From contig NZ_AP024745.1 of the NCBI RefSeq assembly GCF_019704555.1, forward strand, positions 2,853,501 through 2,917,500: a DNA stretch of 64,000 bases, read 5' to 3'. Shown here piece after piece: positions 43,236-51,723 of the stretch. Made by a program: the position numbers and the translations under genes. The stretch comes from Actinoplanes sp. L3-i22 (GTDB lineage: Bacteria; Actinomycetota; Actinomycetes; Mycobacteriales; Micromonosporaceae). Each line of letters begins with the position of its first letter. Position 1 is the stretch's first letter. The notes below the pieces were generated by a model. That model was not told where the DNA came from and did no database searches. It worked only from the letters and a program-made list of their open reading frames with translations.

Positions 43236-44152
43236 TGAGGATCATTTCCTTCCGGTACGGGGGACAGGACCGCGCCGGCGTGCTCAGGGATGGTCTCGTC
43301 TTCCCGTTCGCCGACGACGTCACCGTGCCGCAGGTGATCGAACACGGTCTCGTCGACGTGCGGCGCGACGGCCTCCCGCTGGCCGAGGTCCGCCTGCTGG
43401 CGCCGCTGCGGCCGGCCTCGATCCGGGACTTCGTCGCGTTCGAGGAGCACGTCGAGGGCGTCCGGCGCAGCATCGACGGCGCGGCCGGGGTGCCCGAGGC
43501 CTGGTACGACGCGCCGACCTTCTACTTCACCAACCCGCACGCGATCTACGGCCCCGACGACGACGTGCCGTTCCCGGCCGCGTCCGTGGCGCGCGACTTC
43601 GAGCTGGAGGTCGCCGCGATCGCCGGGCCGGAGCAGACCATTTTCGGTTACACGATCTTCAACGACTGGTCGGCACGGGACCTGCAGAGCCGCGAGATGA
43701 AGGTCGGTCTCGGGCCGGCCAAGGGCAAGGACTTCGCGAGCAGTCTCGGGCCGTGGATCGTGACGGCGGATGAGCTGGAGCCGTACAAAATCGATGGTTT
43801 TCTTGATCTTCGGTGTGTGGCCGAGGTCAATGGCGTCGAGGTCGGGCGGGACCTGCTCAGCAACATGGGCTGGACGTTCGAGGCGATGCTCGCCTACGCC
43901 GCGCGGGACAGCGTGGTGCGGCCCGGGGACGTGCTCGGGTCGGGGACGGTCGGGAACGGCGGTTGCCTGGCCGAGCTGTGGGGCCGCGCCGGGGAGCAGG
44001 ATCCGCCGCCGCTGCGGGACGGCGACGTGGTGACGCTGACCGTTGAGGGGATCGGCAGCCTGACGAATCGCATTATTTCTGGACAAAAAGGTGCGGAAGT
44101 TTCGGCCGCCCGGCGTCGGGATCCGGCACGAGCACGCGCAGAGAGGCTTTGA
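43235..44152 (+). CDS. Fumarylacetoacetate hydrolase family protein
   Basis: 305 residues. The metal site residues are in SVARDFELEVAAIAG (Glu-x-Glu) and FNDWSARDLQSREM (Asp), with KGKDFASSLGPWIVTADEL and GSGTVGNGGCLAELWGR typical of the FAH C-terminal domain. FAH-family enzymes hydrolyse or hydrate or decarboxylate the acidic products of meta cleavage (for example HpcE or hydratase-like roles). Start ATG 43235 overlaps the dioxygenase stop. The frame is open to 43145, but that part overlaps the dioxygenase and is unlikely. The C-terminal ~18 residues (RRRDPARARAERL) are basic and probably unstructured. Confidence 0.88.
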   Translation: MRIISFRYGGQDRAGVLRDGLVFPFADDVTVPQVIEHGLVDVRRDGLPLAEVRLLAPLRPASIRDFVAFEEHVEGVRRSIDGAAGVPEAWYDAPTFYFTNPHAIYGPDDDVPFPAASVARDFELEVAAIAGPEQTIFGYTIFNDWSARDLQSREMKVGLGPAKGKDFASSLGPWIVTADELEPYKIDGFLDLRCVAEVNGVEVGRDLLSNMGWTFEAMLAYAARDSVVRPGDVLGSGTVGNGGCLAELWGRAGEQDPPPLRDGDVVTLTVEGIGSLTNRIISGQKGAEVSAARRRDPARARAERL

Positions 44153-44157
44153 TCAGG

Positions 44158-45297
44158 ATGTTCGAGTACTTCCCCGGCAACTACGTCTGGAACCTGGGCG
44201 TGGTCGCCACCCTGAATAGCGGCGGCCTGATCGACGAGGTCGACCGGGCCTGCCGCCCGATCCGGGAACTCGGAGCTCAAGGCGCGGACGTCGGTACCAG
44301 GGAGTTCATGGCCTCGTGGGCGGCGGTCGCCGAGGATCTGGCGACCCGGGCGGCCGCCGACGAGGCGGCCGGTCACCTGCGGACCGCCGGCCAGAAGTAC
44401 CTGCGCGCGACGAACTACCTGGCCCAGGCGGAACGGATGCAGAGTGCCAAGCAGCCGGATCGGAACGTCTTCTACCGGCGCTGCCTGGAGCTGCAGCAGA
44501 AGGCGTTCGACCTGATCGACCCGGCGACGACCCGGGTGGCGATCCCGTTCGAGGGCGCGCTGCTGCCGGCGTACTTCACGAAGGCCTCGGACGGGCCGGC
44601 ACCGGTGATCATCATGTTCAACGGGCTGGACTCGACCAAGGAGCACATGTACTCGTCGGGCTTTCCGCAGGAGATGGCCGCCCGCGGCATCGCCACGCTG
44701 ATGGTCGACACCCCGGGCAGCGGCGAGGCGCTGCGGCTGCTCGGCCTGACCAGCCGGGTGGAGAGCGAGGACTGGGCCACGGCCTGCGTCGACTACCTGC
44801 TCACCCGCGATGACGTCGTTGCCGAAAAAATCGGACTTGTCGGGTGGTCGCTGGGTGGGTACTACGCGCCGCGGGCCGCCGCGTTCGAGAAGCGGCTCGC
44901 GCTCTGCGTCGCCTGGGGCGCCAACCACGACTGGGGCGCGGTGCAGAAGCGCCGGCTCGAGCGGGAGGGGGAGAACCCGGTCCCGCACTACTGGGACCAC
45001 GTGCTCTGGGTGTGGGGCGAGACCGATCTCGACACCTTCGTCAAGAAGGCCGAGGCGGTGAACCTCGACGGGGTGGTCGAGCGGATCACGGTGCCGTTCC
45101 TGATCACGCACGGGGAGAACGACCGGCAGATCCCCCTGGAATACGCGCACCGGTCCTACCGGCAGGCGGTCAACGCACCGCGGCGGGACCTGCGGATCTT
45201 CACGCCGGCCGAGGGCGGGGCCGAGCACATCGGGCTGGACCACTTCGCGCACGTTCGGACGTACATCGCCGACTGGATCGTGGACGTGTTCGCATGA
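44158..45297 (+). CDS. Alpha/beta hydrolase, C-C bond or ester hydrolase of the aromatic operon
   Basis: 379 residues. The N-terminal helical cap (YFPGNYVWNLGVVATLNSGGLIDEVDRACRPI and YLRATNYLAQAERMQ) and the core with nucleophile LVGWSLGGYYAPRAA, Asp in HGENDRQIPL and His in EHIGLDHFAH resemble the DUF1100/2,6-dihydroxypseudooxynicotine hydrolase group, which cleave C-C bonds in aromatic side chains. Acting after the extradiol dioxygenase, it may release an acid from the ring-cleavage product. ATG 44158 gives the family's normal N-terminus and has SD gagagg 11 bases upstream; TTG 44149 would overlap the previous stop. It overlaps the next gene as ATGA. Confidence 0.85.
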   Translation: MFEYFPGNYVWNLGVVATLNSGGLIDEVDRACRPIRELGAQGADVGTREFMASWAAVAEDLATRAAADEAAGHLRTAGQKYLRATNYLAQAERMQSAKQPDRNVFYRRCLELQQKAFDLIDPATTRVAIPFEGALLPAYFTKASDGPAPVIIMFNGLDSTKEHMYSSGFPQEMAARGIATLMVDTPGSGEALRLLGLTSRVESEDWATACVDYLLTRDDVVAEKIGLVGWSLGGYYAPRAAAFEKRLALCVAWGANHDWGAVQKRRLEREGENPVPHYWDHVLWVWGETDLDTFVKKAEAVNLDGVVERITVPFLITHGENDRQIPLEYAHRSYRQAVNAPRRDLRIFTPAEGGAEHIGLDHFAHVRTYIADWIVDVFA

Positions 45298-46259
45298 TCG
45301 ATCGCACGGATCCCGAGGGCGCGATCGCGGCGGCCACGAAGCGGTGCTCGAACTGGGGGCGATGGGGGGCCGACGACGTACGGGGAACGATGAATTTCCT
45401 GACCCCGGCGCACCGTGCGCGGGCGGCGGCCCTGGTCCGCCGCGGGGTCTCCTTCTCGCTGTCGCAGTCGTTCGACGCGAACGGGCCGCAGAAGGGCTGG
45501 CGGCGGCGCACCAACCCGGTGCACACCATGCTGGACACCGGCACCGACGCGGTCGCCGGCGTGCAGGGGTTTCCGCACGGGCTGGGCGGCGCGGACGACG
45601 TGATCGCGATGCCGCTGCAGTGCTCGACCCAGTGGGACGGCCTCGGCCACATCTTCGACCACGGCCGGGCCTGGAACGGCCGGCCCGCCGACCGGGTCGT
45701 GACCAGCCTCGGCGACGGCGTCACCGGCATCGAGACGGTCGCCTCGGTGATCGCCGGGCGCGGGGTGCTGCTCGACGTCGGGCGGGCGCTCGGCGTGGAC
45801 GGCGAGCTTCCGGATGGCTTCGCCATCACGGAGGAACACCTGGTGGAGACGATCGCGCGGCAGGGTTCGACGTCCGCGGTGGGACAGGGCGACATCGTTC
45901 TGGTACGGACGGGTCAGCTCACCCGCGTCCGCCGGAACGGCTGGGGTGAGTACGCCGGCGGTCCCGCGCCGGGCCTGTCGTTCACCACGGCCGACTGGCT
46001 GCACCGCACCGAGATCGCCGCGATCGCGACCGACACCTGGGGTTTCGAGGTGCGGCCGAACGAGTTCGACGACGCGTTCCAGCCGCTGCACCAGGTGGCG
46101 ATCCCGCACATCGGCCTGTTCCTGGGCGAGATGTGGGATCCGGACGAGTTGGCGGCGGACTGCGCGGCCGACGGCGTCTTCGAGTTCTGGCTGACCGCCG
46201 CGCCGCTGCCGATCACCGGAGCGGTGGGCAGCCCGGTCAATCCGATCGCGGTCAAATAG
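45294..46259 (+). CDS. Cyclase-family (kynurenine formamidase-like) metal hydrolase
   Basis: 321 residues. The putative metal site is QCSTQWDGLGHIFDHG, corresponding to the H/D-rich motif of the cyclase family, followed by GVLLDVGRALG, GDIVLVRTGQ and TDTWGFEVRPNE. The family includes kynurenine formamidase and isatin hydrolase, Mn/Zn enzymes that open amide or lactam rings; other members are lactonases. As the last gene of the operon it would act on an amide, lactam or lactone. Its presence next to a hydroxylase and extradiol enzyme hints at an N-containing or hydroxylated aromatic. ATG 45294 overlaps the preceding stop by 4 nt. Confidence 0.82.
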   Translation: MIDRTDPEGAIAAATKRCSNWGRWGADDVRGTMNFLTPAHRARAAALVRRGVSFSLSQSFDANGPQKGWRRRTNPVHTMLDTGTDAVAGVQGFPHGLGGADDVIAMPLQCSTQWDGLGHIFDHGRAWNGRPADRVVTSLGDGVTGIETVASVIAGRGVLLDVGRALGVDGELPDGFAITEEHLVETIARQGSTSAVGQGDIVLVRTGQLTRVRRNGWGEYAGGPAPGLSFTTADWLHRTEIAAIATDTWGFEVRPNEFDDAFQPLHQVAIPHIGLFLGEMWDPDELAADCAADGVFEFWLTAAPLPITGAVGSPVNPIAVK

Positions 46260-46333
46260 GCGACGACCCGATTGGTGTCTCCCCGGATTTTCGCGACAGT
46301 GGGAATTCCGAACACTTTCCAGGGGAGAGGGCC

Positions 46334-46660
46334 ATGCCGGATCAATTGGTGAAAATCGAAGACGCGACCTCGATCGGCGCTGTCATGGCGATCGGGTTGG
46401 AGCCGAATCCGAACGAGAATGCGATCACCGTGACCGTTCAGGGGCTACCCGCGGTGTCCTCCAGTCCGATCGTGTTCCTGCAGGTCGCGCAGTCCGACGG
46501 GGAGCGCATATTCCCCGATCAATTCACCACGCAGCTGATCTCGGTCGACCGGGAAACGCTGATTTTCCGCATCAAACGGGTTGACGCGCCGACCGGCTGG
46601 AAACAGCGATTGCAGATCAACATTCTGCTCTCCGGGCTGACCTGGGGATTCGGTGGGTGA
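46334..46660 (+). CDS. Small protein of unknown function
   Basis: 108 residues, no signal peptide, no TM helix. I do not recognise a family. The sequence is beta-strand-like (NAITVTVQGLPAV, PIVFLQVAQSD, ETLIFRIKRVD, RLQINILLSGLTWG) and could form a small beta-sandwich. Codon use is AT-richer than the neighbours (gtgaaaatcgaag, caattcacc), hinting at separate origin. ATG 46334 has SD aggggagagg just upstream. It is 74 bp after the aromatic operon and ends before a convergent terminator. The last 17 bases, including the stop codon, are repeated 20 bp later (46681-46697). Confidence 0.6.
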   Translation: MPDQLVKIEDATSIGAVMAIGLEPNPNENAITVTVQGLPAVSSSPIVFLQVAQSDGERIFPDQFTTQLISVDRETLIFRIKRVDAPTGWKQRLQINILLSGLTWGFGG

Positions 46661-46697
46661 GCGGGTCTCCGGTCTGGTCCGGGGATTCGGTGGGTGA
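46644..46697 (+). repeat. 17-bp direct repeat covering a stop codon
   Basis: ggggattcggtgggtga occurs at 46644-46660 (end of the small-protein gene) and again at 46681-46697, 37 bp apart. The intervening bases also show a weaker match (tctccgg...tccgg). Confidence 0.85.
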
Positions 46698-46706
46698 ATG
46701 CCGGGA

Positions 46707-46736
46707 ACGGGGCGCGCCCGATCGGGCGCGCCCCGT
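46707..46736. terminator. Perfect 30-bp palindrome, bidirectional terminator
   Basis: Completely symmetric about 46721/46722, outer bases acgggg and ccccgt. It sits between the convergent small-protein and DUF3817 genes. Almost pure GC, no T-run. Confidence 0.75.
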
Positions 46737-46750
46737 CCTCGTGGCGGAGC

Positions 46751-47065
46751 TCAGGCGGTGGCGGCCGCCGGCTCCACTGCCGGGCGCCGCTTGGACACCC
46801 AGCGTTCAAAGATCAAGGTGGTGAGCGGGGGGATCGAGGCGGCCAGGGCGAAGCCGGTGCGCCACAGCGACCAGCGCTCGGCGCGGGCCACCCAGAGCGT
46901 CGCGACCAGGTAGGCGACGAACATCGCGCCGTGCACCCGGCCGAACAGCCAGACGCCCGCGTCCGTGGTGTGCGAGACGTGCTTCAGGTACATCCCCACC
47001 AGCAGCCCGGTCCACGAGAACGCCTCGGCGACCGCGGTCACGCGGAACACCCGGAACGCTTCCAC
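46751..47065 (-). CDS. DUF3817 small membrane protein
   Basis: 104 residues with three TM helices. Family features: FRVTAVAEAFSWTGLLVGMYLKHV, GRVHGAMFVAYLVATLWVARAERWS and FALAASIPPLTTLIFERWVSKR. DUF3817 proteins resemble the YdzA/MmpL-associated integral membrane group and have no established function. The start is GTG 47065, with aaagggg 8 bases upstream as SD. Monocistronic and convergent to the small-protein gene. Confidence 0.85.
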   Translation of the reverse strand: MEAFRVFRVTAVAEAFSWTGLLVGMYLKHVSHTTDAGVWLFGRVHGAMFVAYLVATLWVARAERWSLWRTGFALAASIPPLTTLIFERWVSKRRPAVEPAAATA

Positions 47066-47235
47066 CCGCCACCCCTTTCATGATCGACAGGATCCGGACG
47101 CTACCGGCCCGAAGTTGAGTGTTTCCTGGCAGCGGCGGCGAGGGCCGGCGGTCGCGGGCTTCCCGGTCTCGACGGCGGGTGTCGTCGGGGGAGGTGTGGA
47201 TCACATCCGGATCGGGCAAGATCTAAATTCTCGGC

Positions 47236-47760
47236 ATGTCGCTGCAAACGCATCGAAGCCACACCCGGGCCATTGCGCAATGGCCGGTGCTGGCGCCGCA
47301 CCTGCAGGAGATCATTGAATCTCTTGCCGCCGGGGAGACGGCACGCGAGATGGCGGCCCGCCTGTACATCTCGCCCAACACCGTCAAGTCCCGGCTGAGG
47401 ACGCTGTATCAGCAGCTCGGAGCCCGTGATCAGGCCCATGCCGTGGCCATCGCGTTCCGGATCGGGGTGCTCCGGGCGGCCGGCGAGCCGGAGCCCGACC
47501 GGAAGACCGTCATGATCGGCACCCTCGACCCGGACAGTCTGCGTGACACCATCGCCGATCTCACCGCTCTGCTGCGAATAGTGGAGCGGGTCCGCCAACT
47601 CGACGGCGGACACCTTCCCGACCTGCTCAGGCAGGTCGGCGAGCTGGCCTGTCAACCACACGAGGATCCACGGGACGCACTGGCCCGGATCGCGGAGATC
47701 GCCGCCGCGGCCGGGTTCGGCACGGATGATCCGGGCGCGGAGCCCGGTTCCGGACGATAA
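47236..47760 (+). CDS. LuxR-type HTH regulator
   Basis: 174 residues. A LuxR/FixJ helix-turn-helix lies near the N-terminus (APHLQEIIESLAAGETAREMAARLYISPNTVKSRLRTLYQQLGARDQAHAVAIAFRIGVL), with a helical C-terminal domain (PDSLRDTIADLTALLRIVERVRQL). No receiver or PAS domain is fused, so it is an orphan DNA-binding protein with an unusual order (HTH first). ATG 47236 follows a T/A-rich segment (atctaaattctcgg). 7 bp separate its stop from the next small gene, suggesting co-transcription. Confidence 0.8.
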   Translation: MSLQTHRSHTRAIAQWPVLAPHLQEIIESLAAGETAREMAARLYISPNTVKSRLRTLYQQLGARDQAHAVAIAFRIGVLRAAGEPEPDRKTVMIGTLDPDSLRDTIADLTALLRIVERVRQLDGGHLPDLLRQVGELACQPHEDPRDALARIAEIAAAAGFGTDDPGAEPGSGR

Positions 47761-47767
47761 TGGGCCG

Positions 47768-47998
47768 GTGGGTGACCGTCCGGCGGAGCGGATGCGACCG
47801 TGCCGTCGCTGCGGTCACCCGACCCGTGTGGACCGCATGGTGCAGGGCTACGGGCGCAATTGCGCGGCCTCGCTCGGCCTGACCGGCGGCACGGTGGACA
47901 CCGGCCACTCCGGGCCGGACCTGTTCGATCTGCTCGAGGTCGAGCCGGAGGACTCCTGCGACGGGTGGGACCGGCCGGCCGACCGTCGCGGTCGTTGA
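47768..47998 (+). CDS. DUF6011-type small zinc-binding protein
   Basis: 76 residues. RPCRRCGHPTRVDRMVQGYGRNCAASLG has the C-x2-C ... G-x-G-x-x-C pattern of DUF6011, a small treble-clef-like metal site often found in phage and actinobacterial accessory proteins. GTG 47768 lies 7 bp after the LuxR stop. The acidic C-terminal part (DLLEVEPEDSCDGWD) contains one further Cys. Function unknown; translation may be coupled to the regulator. Confidence 0.65.
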   Translation: MGDRPAERMRPCRRCGHPTRVDRMVQGYGRNCAASLGLTGGTVDTGHSGPDLFDLLEVEPEDSCDGWDRPADRRGR

Positions 47999-48010
47999 TT
48001 TTTTCTCTTC

Positions 48011-48823
48011 TTATGTAATTCCCGGCGGTACTCGCGCGCTTCCCCGGCGGCCGACGCCGGCCAGCATGAGCGACGCGCCCGGGTCGCTGATCGGCTCGGC
48101 CGGTCCCGCCGGATGCCAGCCGGGCCCGCGCACCACGCCCGGCTCGATCAGCTCCCACCCCTCGAACAGCGCGGTGAATCGCTCCTCGCCGCGCGGCACG
48201 AACGGCGTCCCGGTCCGGCTGTACAGGTCGGCGACCCGGGTCATCGCCTCCGGGTCCAGCCCGCCGCTGGCGTGCGACAGCGCCAGCAGGCTGCCCGGCG
48301 CGACCGCCTCGCGATAGCCGCGCAGCGTCGCGTCGAGCACCGGCCCGTCCGGCACGAAGTGCAGCACCGCGAACATCAGGATCCCGACCGGGCGACCGAG
48401 ATCGATCACCGAGCGCAGCGCCGGGTCGCTCAGCACCGACGCCGGATCCCGCAGGTCACCCTGGACCACCACGGTCCGCGGGTCGTCGCCGAGCAGCCGG
48501 TGGGCGTAGAGCACCGCGGTCGGGTCGACGTCGACGTAGACCACCCGGGCCGCCGGATCGGCGGCCAGCGCGACCTCGTGCACGTTCCCCTCGGTCGGGA
48601 TGCCGGAGCCGAGGTCGATGAACTGCCGGATGCCGTGCGCCAGCGCCCACCGCACCACCCGGTGCAGGAACGCGCGATTGGCCCGGGCCAGCGCCGTCAT
48701 CTCCGGGACGATCTCCATGATCCGCGCCGCCACCGACCGGTCGACGGCGAAGTTGTGCGTGCCGCCGAGGAACACGTCGTACACGCGGGCGGAGCTGGGC
48801 CGGTTCGGATCGATGCTCACCAT
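48011..48823 (-). CDS. SAM-dependent methyltransferase, DUF574/PF04672 type (copy A)
   Basis: 270 residues. Family start SIDPNRPSSARVYDVFLGGTHNFAVDRSVAARI, SAM-binding IRQFIDLGSGIPTEGNVHEVA, VVYVDVDPTAVLYAHRLL, GDLRDPASVL and MFAVLHFVPDG. This actinobacteria-specific family is abundant in Streptomyces and Actinoplanes and its substrates are unknown. A paralogue lies at 54595-55392. ATG 48823 gives the normal family N-terminus; upstream residues in the longer frame are low complexity. It is divergent from the histidine kinase with 77 bp between. Confidence 0.88.
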   Translation of the reverse strand: MVSIDPNRPSSARVYDVFLGGTHNFAVDRSVAARIMEIVPEMTALARANRAFLHRVVRWALAHGIRQFIDLGSGIPTEGNVHEVALAADPAARVVYVDVDPTAVLYAHRLLGDDPRTVVVQGDLRDPASVLSDPALRSVIDLGRPVGILMFAVLHFVPDGPVLDATLRGYREAVAPGSLLALSHASGGLDPEAMTRVADLYSRTGTPFVPRGEERFTALFEGWELIEPGVVRGPGWHPAGPAEPISDPGASLMLAGVGRRGSARVPPGIT

Positions 48824-48856
48824 CTCGAAGATGCCCGGAATCCGGGGAATCCATGC

Positions 48857-48868
48857 CCGGAATTCCGG
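48857..48868. promoter_or_regulatory. Palindrome in the divergent promoter region of methyltransferase A and the kinase
   Basis: ccggaattccgg, a perfect 12-bp palindrome in a 77-bp divergent spacer, flanked by further ccggaat/attccgg half-like repeats. It is a candidate operator. Confidence 0.35.
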
Positions 48869-48900
48869 AAATTGGTAGTTTGGGGAGGGAGGGGACGGGT

Positions 48901-51207
48901 GTGGAGTCACGCATAGAGCTGCCGGGGCTCCTGATCGACACCGCCCCGGACGCGATCATCATCAGCCGCTCGGACGGCGTCATCACGATCGCCAACCGCC
49001 GCGCGCACGACATGTTCGGCTACCCGCCCGATCACCTCGTCGGGGTCTCCATCGACGAACTGGTCCCGGACGAGGTGCGCCCGGGGCATCCCGAGCAGCG
49101 CGCCGGCTACCTGGCCGCCGAACATCCGCCGCTGCGCCGCCTGCCCCTGCGCGGCCGGCGTCAGGACGGCACGGTCTTCGCGGTCGAGGTGTCGCTCTCC
49201 GGGGTCACCGCGCCCGACCGCGAGACGTACGTGACCGCGGTCCTGCGCGACGACACCACGCAACGCCAGGCCGCCGCCGCCCGGGCCCTGCTCGCCTCGG
49301 TCGTCCAGTCCTCGCACGACGCGATCGTCACCGTCGACCTGCGGAACCGGATCCTCTCCTGGAACCCGGGCGCCGAGAACCTCTACGGCTTCAAGGCCGA
49401 CGAGATGGTCGGCACCTCGATCGACGAGATCATCCCGCCGGAGCGGCGCGCCGACGAGGAGCAGATCCGCGCGCTGGTCCGCCTCGGCGGCCGGGTGGAC
49501 CGCTACCGGTCGCTGCGGCTCACCTCCGCCGGCCAGCCGATCGCCGTCGCGATGCTGGTCTCGCCCCTGCTCGACGAGCACGGCGCGCTGGTCGGCACGA
49601 CCAGCACGGCCCGCGACATCAGCGAGCGGGAACGCACCGAGGCCCGGGTCCAGGCGATCCTCGACGCCGCGCCGGACGCGCTGCTCGGCGTCGCCGAGAC
49701 CGGCGAGGTGGTGCTGGTCAACGCGGAGGCCGAGCGGCTGTTCGGGCACCCCCGGCACGACCTGATCCACATGGCGGTGGACCGGCTGCTGCCCGACGGC
49801 CTGCCGCCGGTCTCCGCGGTGCTGCGCACCGGCGACTCCGCCACCCCGCTCGACACCGAACGCTCCGAGGACGGCGAACAGCGCTGGGCCAAGCGCCGCG
49901 CGATCCGCAGCGACGGCGCCGAGCTGCCGGTCGACATCGCGGTCAGCGCGCTGCACGCCGACACCGGGGTGATCACCGTGGCCGCGGTCCGGGACATCAC
50001 CGACCGGCTGGCCGCCGAGGCCGAGCGGCGCCGGCTGCGCGAGGAGACCGACCGGCAGAAGCTGGAGGCCCGCATGCAGCAGGCCCAGCGCCTGGAGAGC
50101 CTGGGCCAGCTGGCCGGCGGGATCGCGCACGACTTCAACAACCTGCTCGCGGTGATCCTCAACTACGCGGCGTTCATCATCGAGGACGCTGCCGGCAGCC
50201 CGCCCGCCGCCGACGCCGAGCAGATCGCCCGGGCCGCCCGGCGCGGCAGCGACCTCACCCACCAGCTGCTCGCCTTCGCCCGGCGCGAGGTGATCCGGCC
50301 CCGTCCGCTGGACCTCAACGCGGTGGTCACCGAGGTCCATCAGATGCTGGACCGGTCCCTGGGCGAACACATCAACCTGACGGTACGGACCACCGACCCG
50401 CTGCCCGCCGTGATGGCCGACCCGGGTCAGATGGAACAGGTGCTGGTGAACCTCGCGGTCAACGCCCGGGACGCGATGCCCACCGGCGGCCGGCTCACCA
50501 TCGACACCGCCGAGGTCCGGGTCGACGCCGAGCACTCGGCCGCCCGGGCCGGCCTCAGCACCGGGCGCTACCTGCGGTTACGGGTCTCGGACAGCGGCAC
50601 CGGGATGCCCAAGGAGGTGATCGACAAGGCGTTCGAGCCGTTCTTCACCACCAAGCCCAGCGGTCAGGGCACCGGCCTCGGGCTGGCCACCGTCTACGGC
50701 ATCGTCACCCAGGCCGGCGGCACCGTGCAGATCTACTCCGAGCCGGGCATCGGCACCACGTTCACCATCCTGCTGCCGGTCACCGACGTGCGGGCGCAGG
50801 AGGTCGTGGCCGAGGAGACCGACGAGCGGCTGACCGGGCACGGGGCGACCGTGCTGGTCGTCGAGGACGAGGACGCGCTGCGCGAGGTGACCTCCCGGAT
50901 CCTGGTCCGGGGCGGGTACACCGTGCTCGCCGCGAACGGGGGCGAGGCGGCGCTCCGGATCGCCGCCGAGAACCACATCGACGTGCTGCTCACCGACGTG
51001 ATCATGCCGGGGATGCTGGGCAAGGACGTGGCCGACGCGGTGACCACCCGGTACCCGCGGACCAAGGTCCTGTTCATGTCCGGTTACGCCCAGCCGGTCC
51101 TGACCAATCACGGGACCCTCGCGGCCGATGTGCACCTGCTGGAGAAGCCGTTCACCAGCGCGGAGTTGATGCGCGCCCTGCACGACGAGCTGCAGACAAA
51201 GCCCTGA
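48901..51207 (+). CDS. PAS-PAS-PAS hybrid histidine kinase with C-terminal receiver
   Basis: 768 residues, no TM helix, so a cytosolic sensor. Three PAS domains occupy about 10-130, 140-255 and 265-385 ([84 protein letters not shown]). A coiled-coil leads to the H-box [19 protein letters not shown], then N-box [12 protein letters not shown]1 VSDSGTGMP and G2 [12 protein letters not shown] receiver domain ([21 protein letters not shown] with the phospho-acceptor Asp, MSGYA, LLEKPFT) forms the C-terminus. No separate response regulator lies next to it. GTG 48901 follows gggagggagggg as SD. The stop is only 7 bp before the minisatellite. Confidence 0.92.
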   Translation: MESRIELPGLLIDTAPDAIIISRSDGVITIANRRAHDMFGYPPDHLVGVSIDELVPDEVRPGHPEQRAGYLAAEHPPLRRLPLRGRRQDGTVFAVEVSLSGVTAPDRETYVTAVLRDDTTQRQAAAARALLASVVQSSHDAIVTVDLRNRILSWNPGAENLYGFKADEMVGTSIDEIIPPERRADEEQIRALVRLGGRVDRYRSLRLTSAGQPIAVAMLVSPLLDEHGALVGTTSTARDISERERTEARVQAILDAAPDALLGVAETGEVVLVNAEAERLFGHPRHDLIHMAVDRLLPDGLPPVSAVLRTGDSATPLDTERSEDGEQRWAKRRAIRSDGAELPVDIAVSALHADTGVITVAAVRDITDRLAAEAERRRLREETDRQKLEARMQQAQRLESLGQLAGGIAHDFNNLLAVILNYAAFIIEDAAGSPPAADAEQIARAARRGSDLTHQLLAFARREVIRPRPLDLNAVVTEVHQMLDRSLGEHINLTVRTTDPLPAVMADPGQMEQVLVNLAVNARDAMPTGGRLTIDTAEVRVDAEHSAARAGLSTGRYLRLRVSDSGTGMPKEVIDKAFEPFFTTKPSGQGTGLGLATVYGIVTQAGGTVQIYSEPGIGTTFTILLPVTDVRAQEVVAEETDERLTGHGATVLVVEDEDALREVTSRILVRGGYTVLAANGGEAALRIAAENHIDVLLTDVIMPGMLGKDVADAVTTRYPRTKVLFMSGYAQPVLTNHGTLAADVHLLEKPFTSAELMRALHDELQTKP

Positions 51208-51214
51208 CCCCACC

Positions 51215-51578
51215 GCCGGCCCGTCCCGCCGGCCCGTCCCGCCGGCCCGTCCCGCCGGCCCGTCCCGCCGGCCCGTCCCGCCGGCCCGTCCCGCCGGCCC
51301 GTCCCGCCGGCCCGTCCCGCCGGCCCGTCCCGCCGGCCCGTCCCGCCGGCCCGTCCCGCCGGCCCGTCCCGCCGGCCCGTCCCGCCGGCCCGTCCCGCCG
51401 GCCCGTCCCGCCGGCCCGTCCCGCCGGCCCGTCCCGCCGGCCCGTCCCGCCGGCCCGTCCCGCCGGCCCGTCCCGCCGGCCCGTCCCGCCGGCCCGTCCC
51501 GCCGGCCCGTCCCGCCGGCCCGTCCCGCCGGCCCGTCCCGCCGGCCCGTCCCGCCGGCCCGTCCCGCCGGCCCGTCCC
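51215..51578. repeat. 28-copy perfect 13-bp minisatellite
   Basis: The unit gccggcccgtccc is repeated 28 times without a mismatch (364 bp), starting 8 bp after the kinase stop codon. The unit is 12/13 G+C and on the minus strand gives repeated GGG tracts (gggacggg), a G-quadruplex-forming pattern. As 13 is not a multiple of 3, all frames stay open and encode phase-shifted copies of one 13-residue peptide, which produces large spurious ORFs on both strands. Confidence 0.97.
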
Positions 51579-51634
51579 GCCGCGCCGCCCCCGCCGCGCC
51601 GCCCCCGCCGCGCCGCCCCCGCCGCGCCGCCCCC
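51579..51634. repeat. 4-copy perfect 14-bp repeat next to the minisatellite
   Basis: gccgcgccgccccc repeated four times directly after the 13-bp array, then degenerate ccaccgccgcgcc units to about 51680. The rest of the 51208-51723 gap contains no gene. Confidence 0.93.
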
Positions 51635-51723
51635 GGCGCGCCACCGCCACCGCCGCGCCGCCACCGCCGCGCCGTCGCGTCCTGGCTGCTCGCGGCCTTC
51701 GCGGCAGCCCTGACCGTGGACCG

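Noticed and set aside
51215..51578. CRISPR array
   Set aside because: Units are contiguous, identical and without spacers; no cas genes are present.
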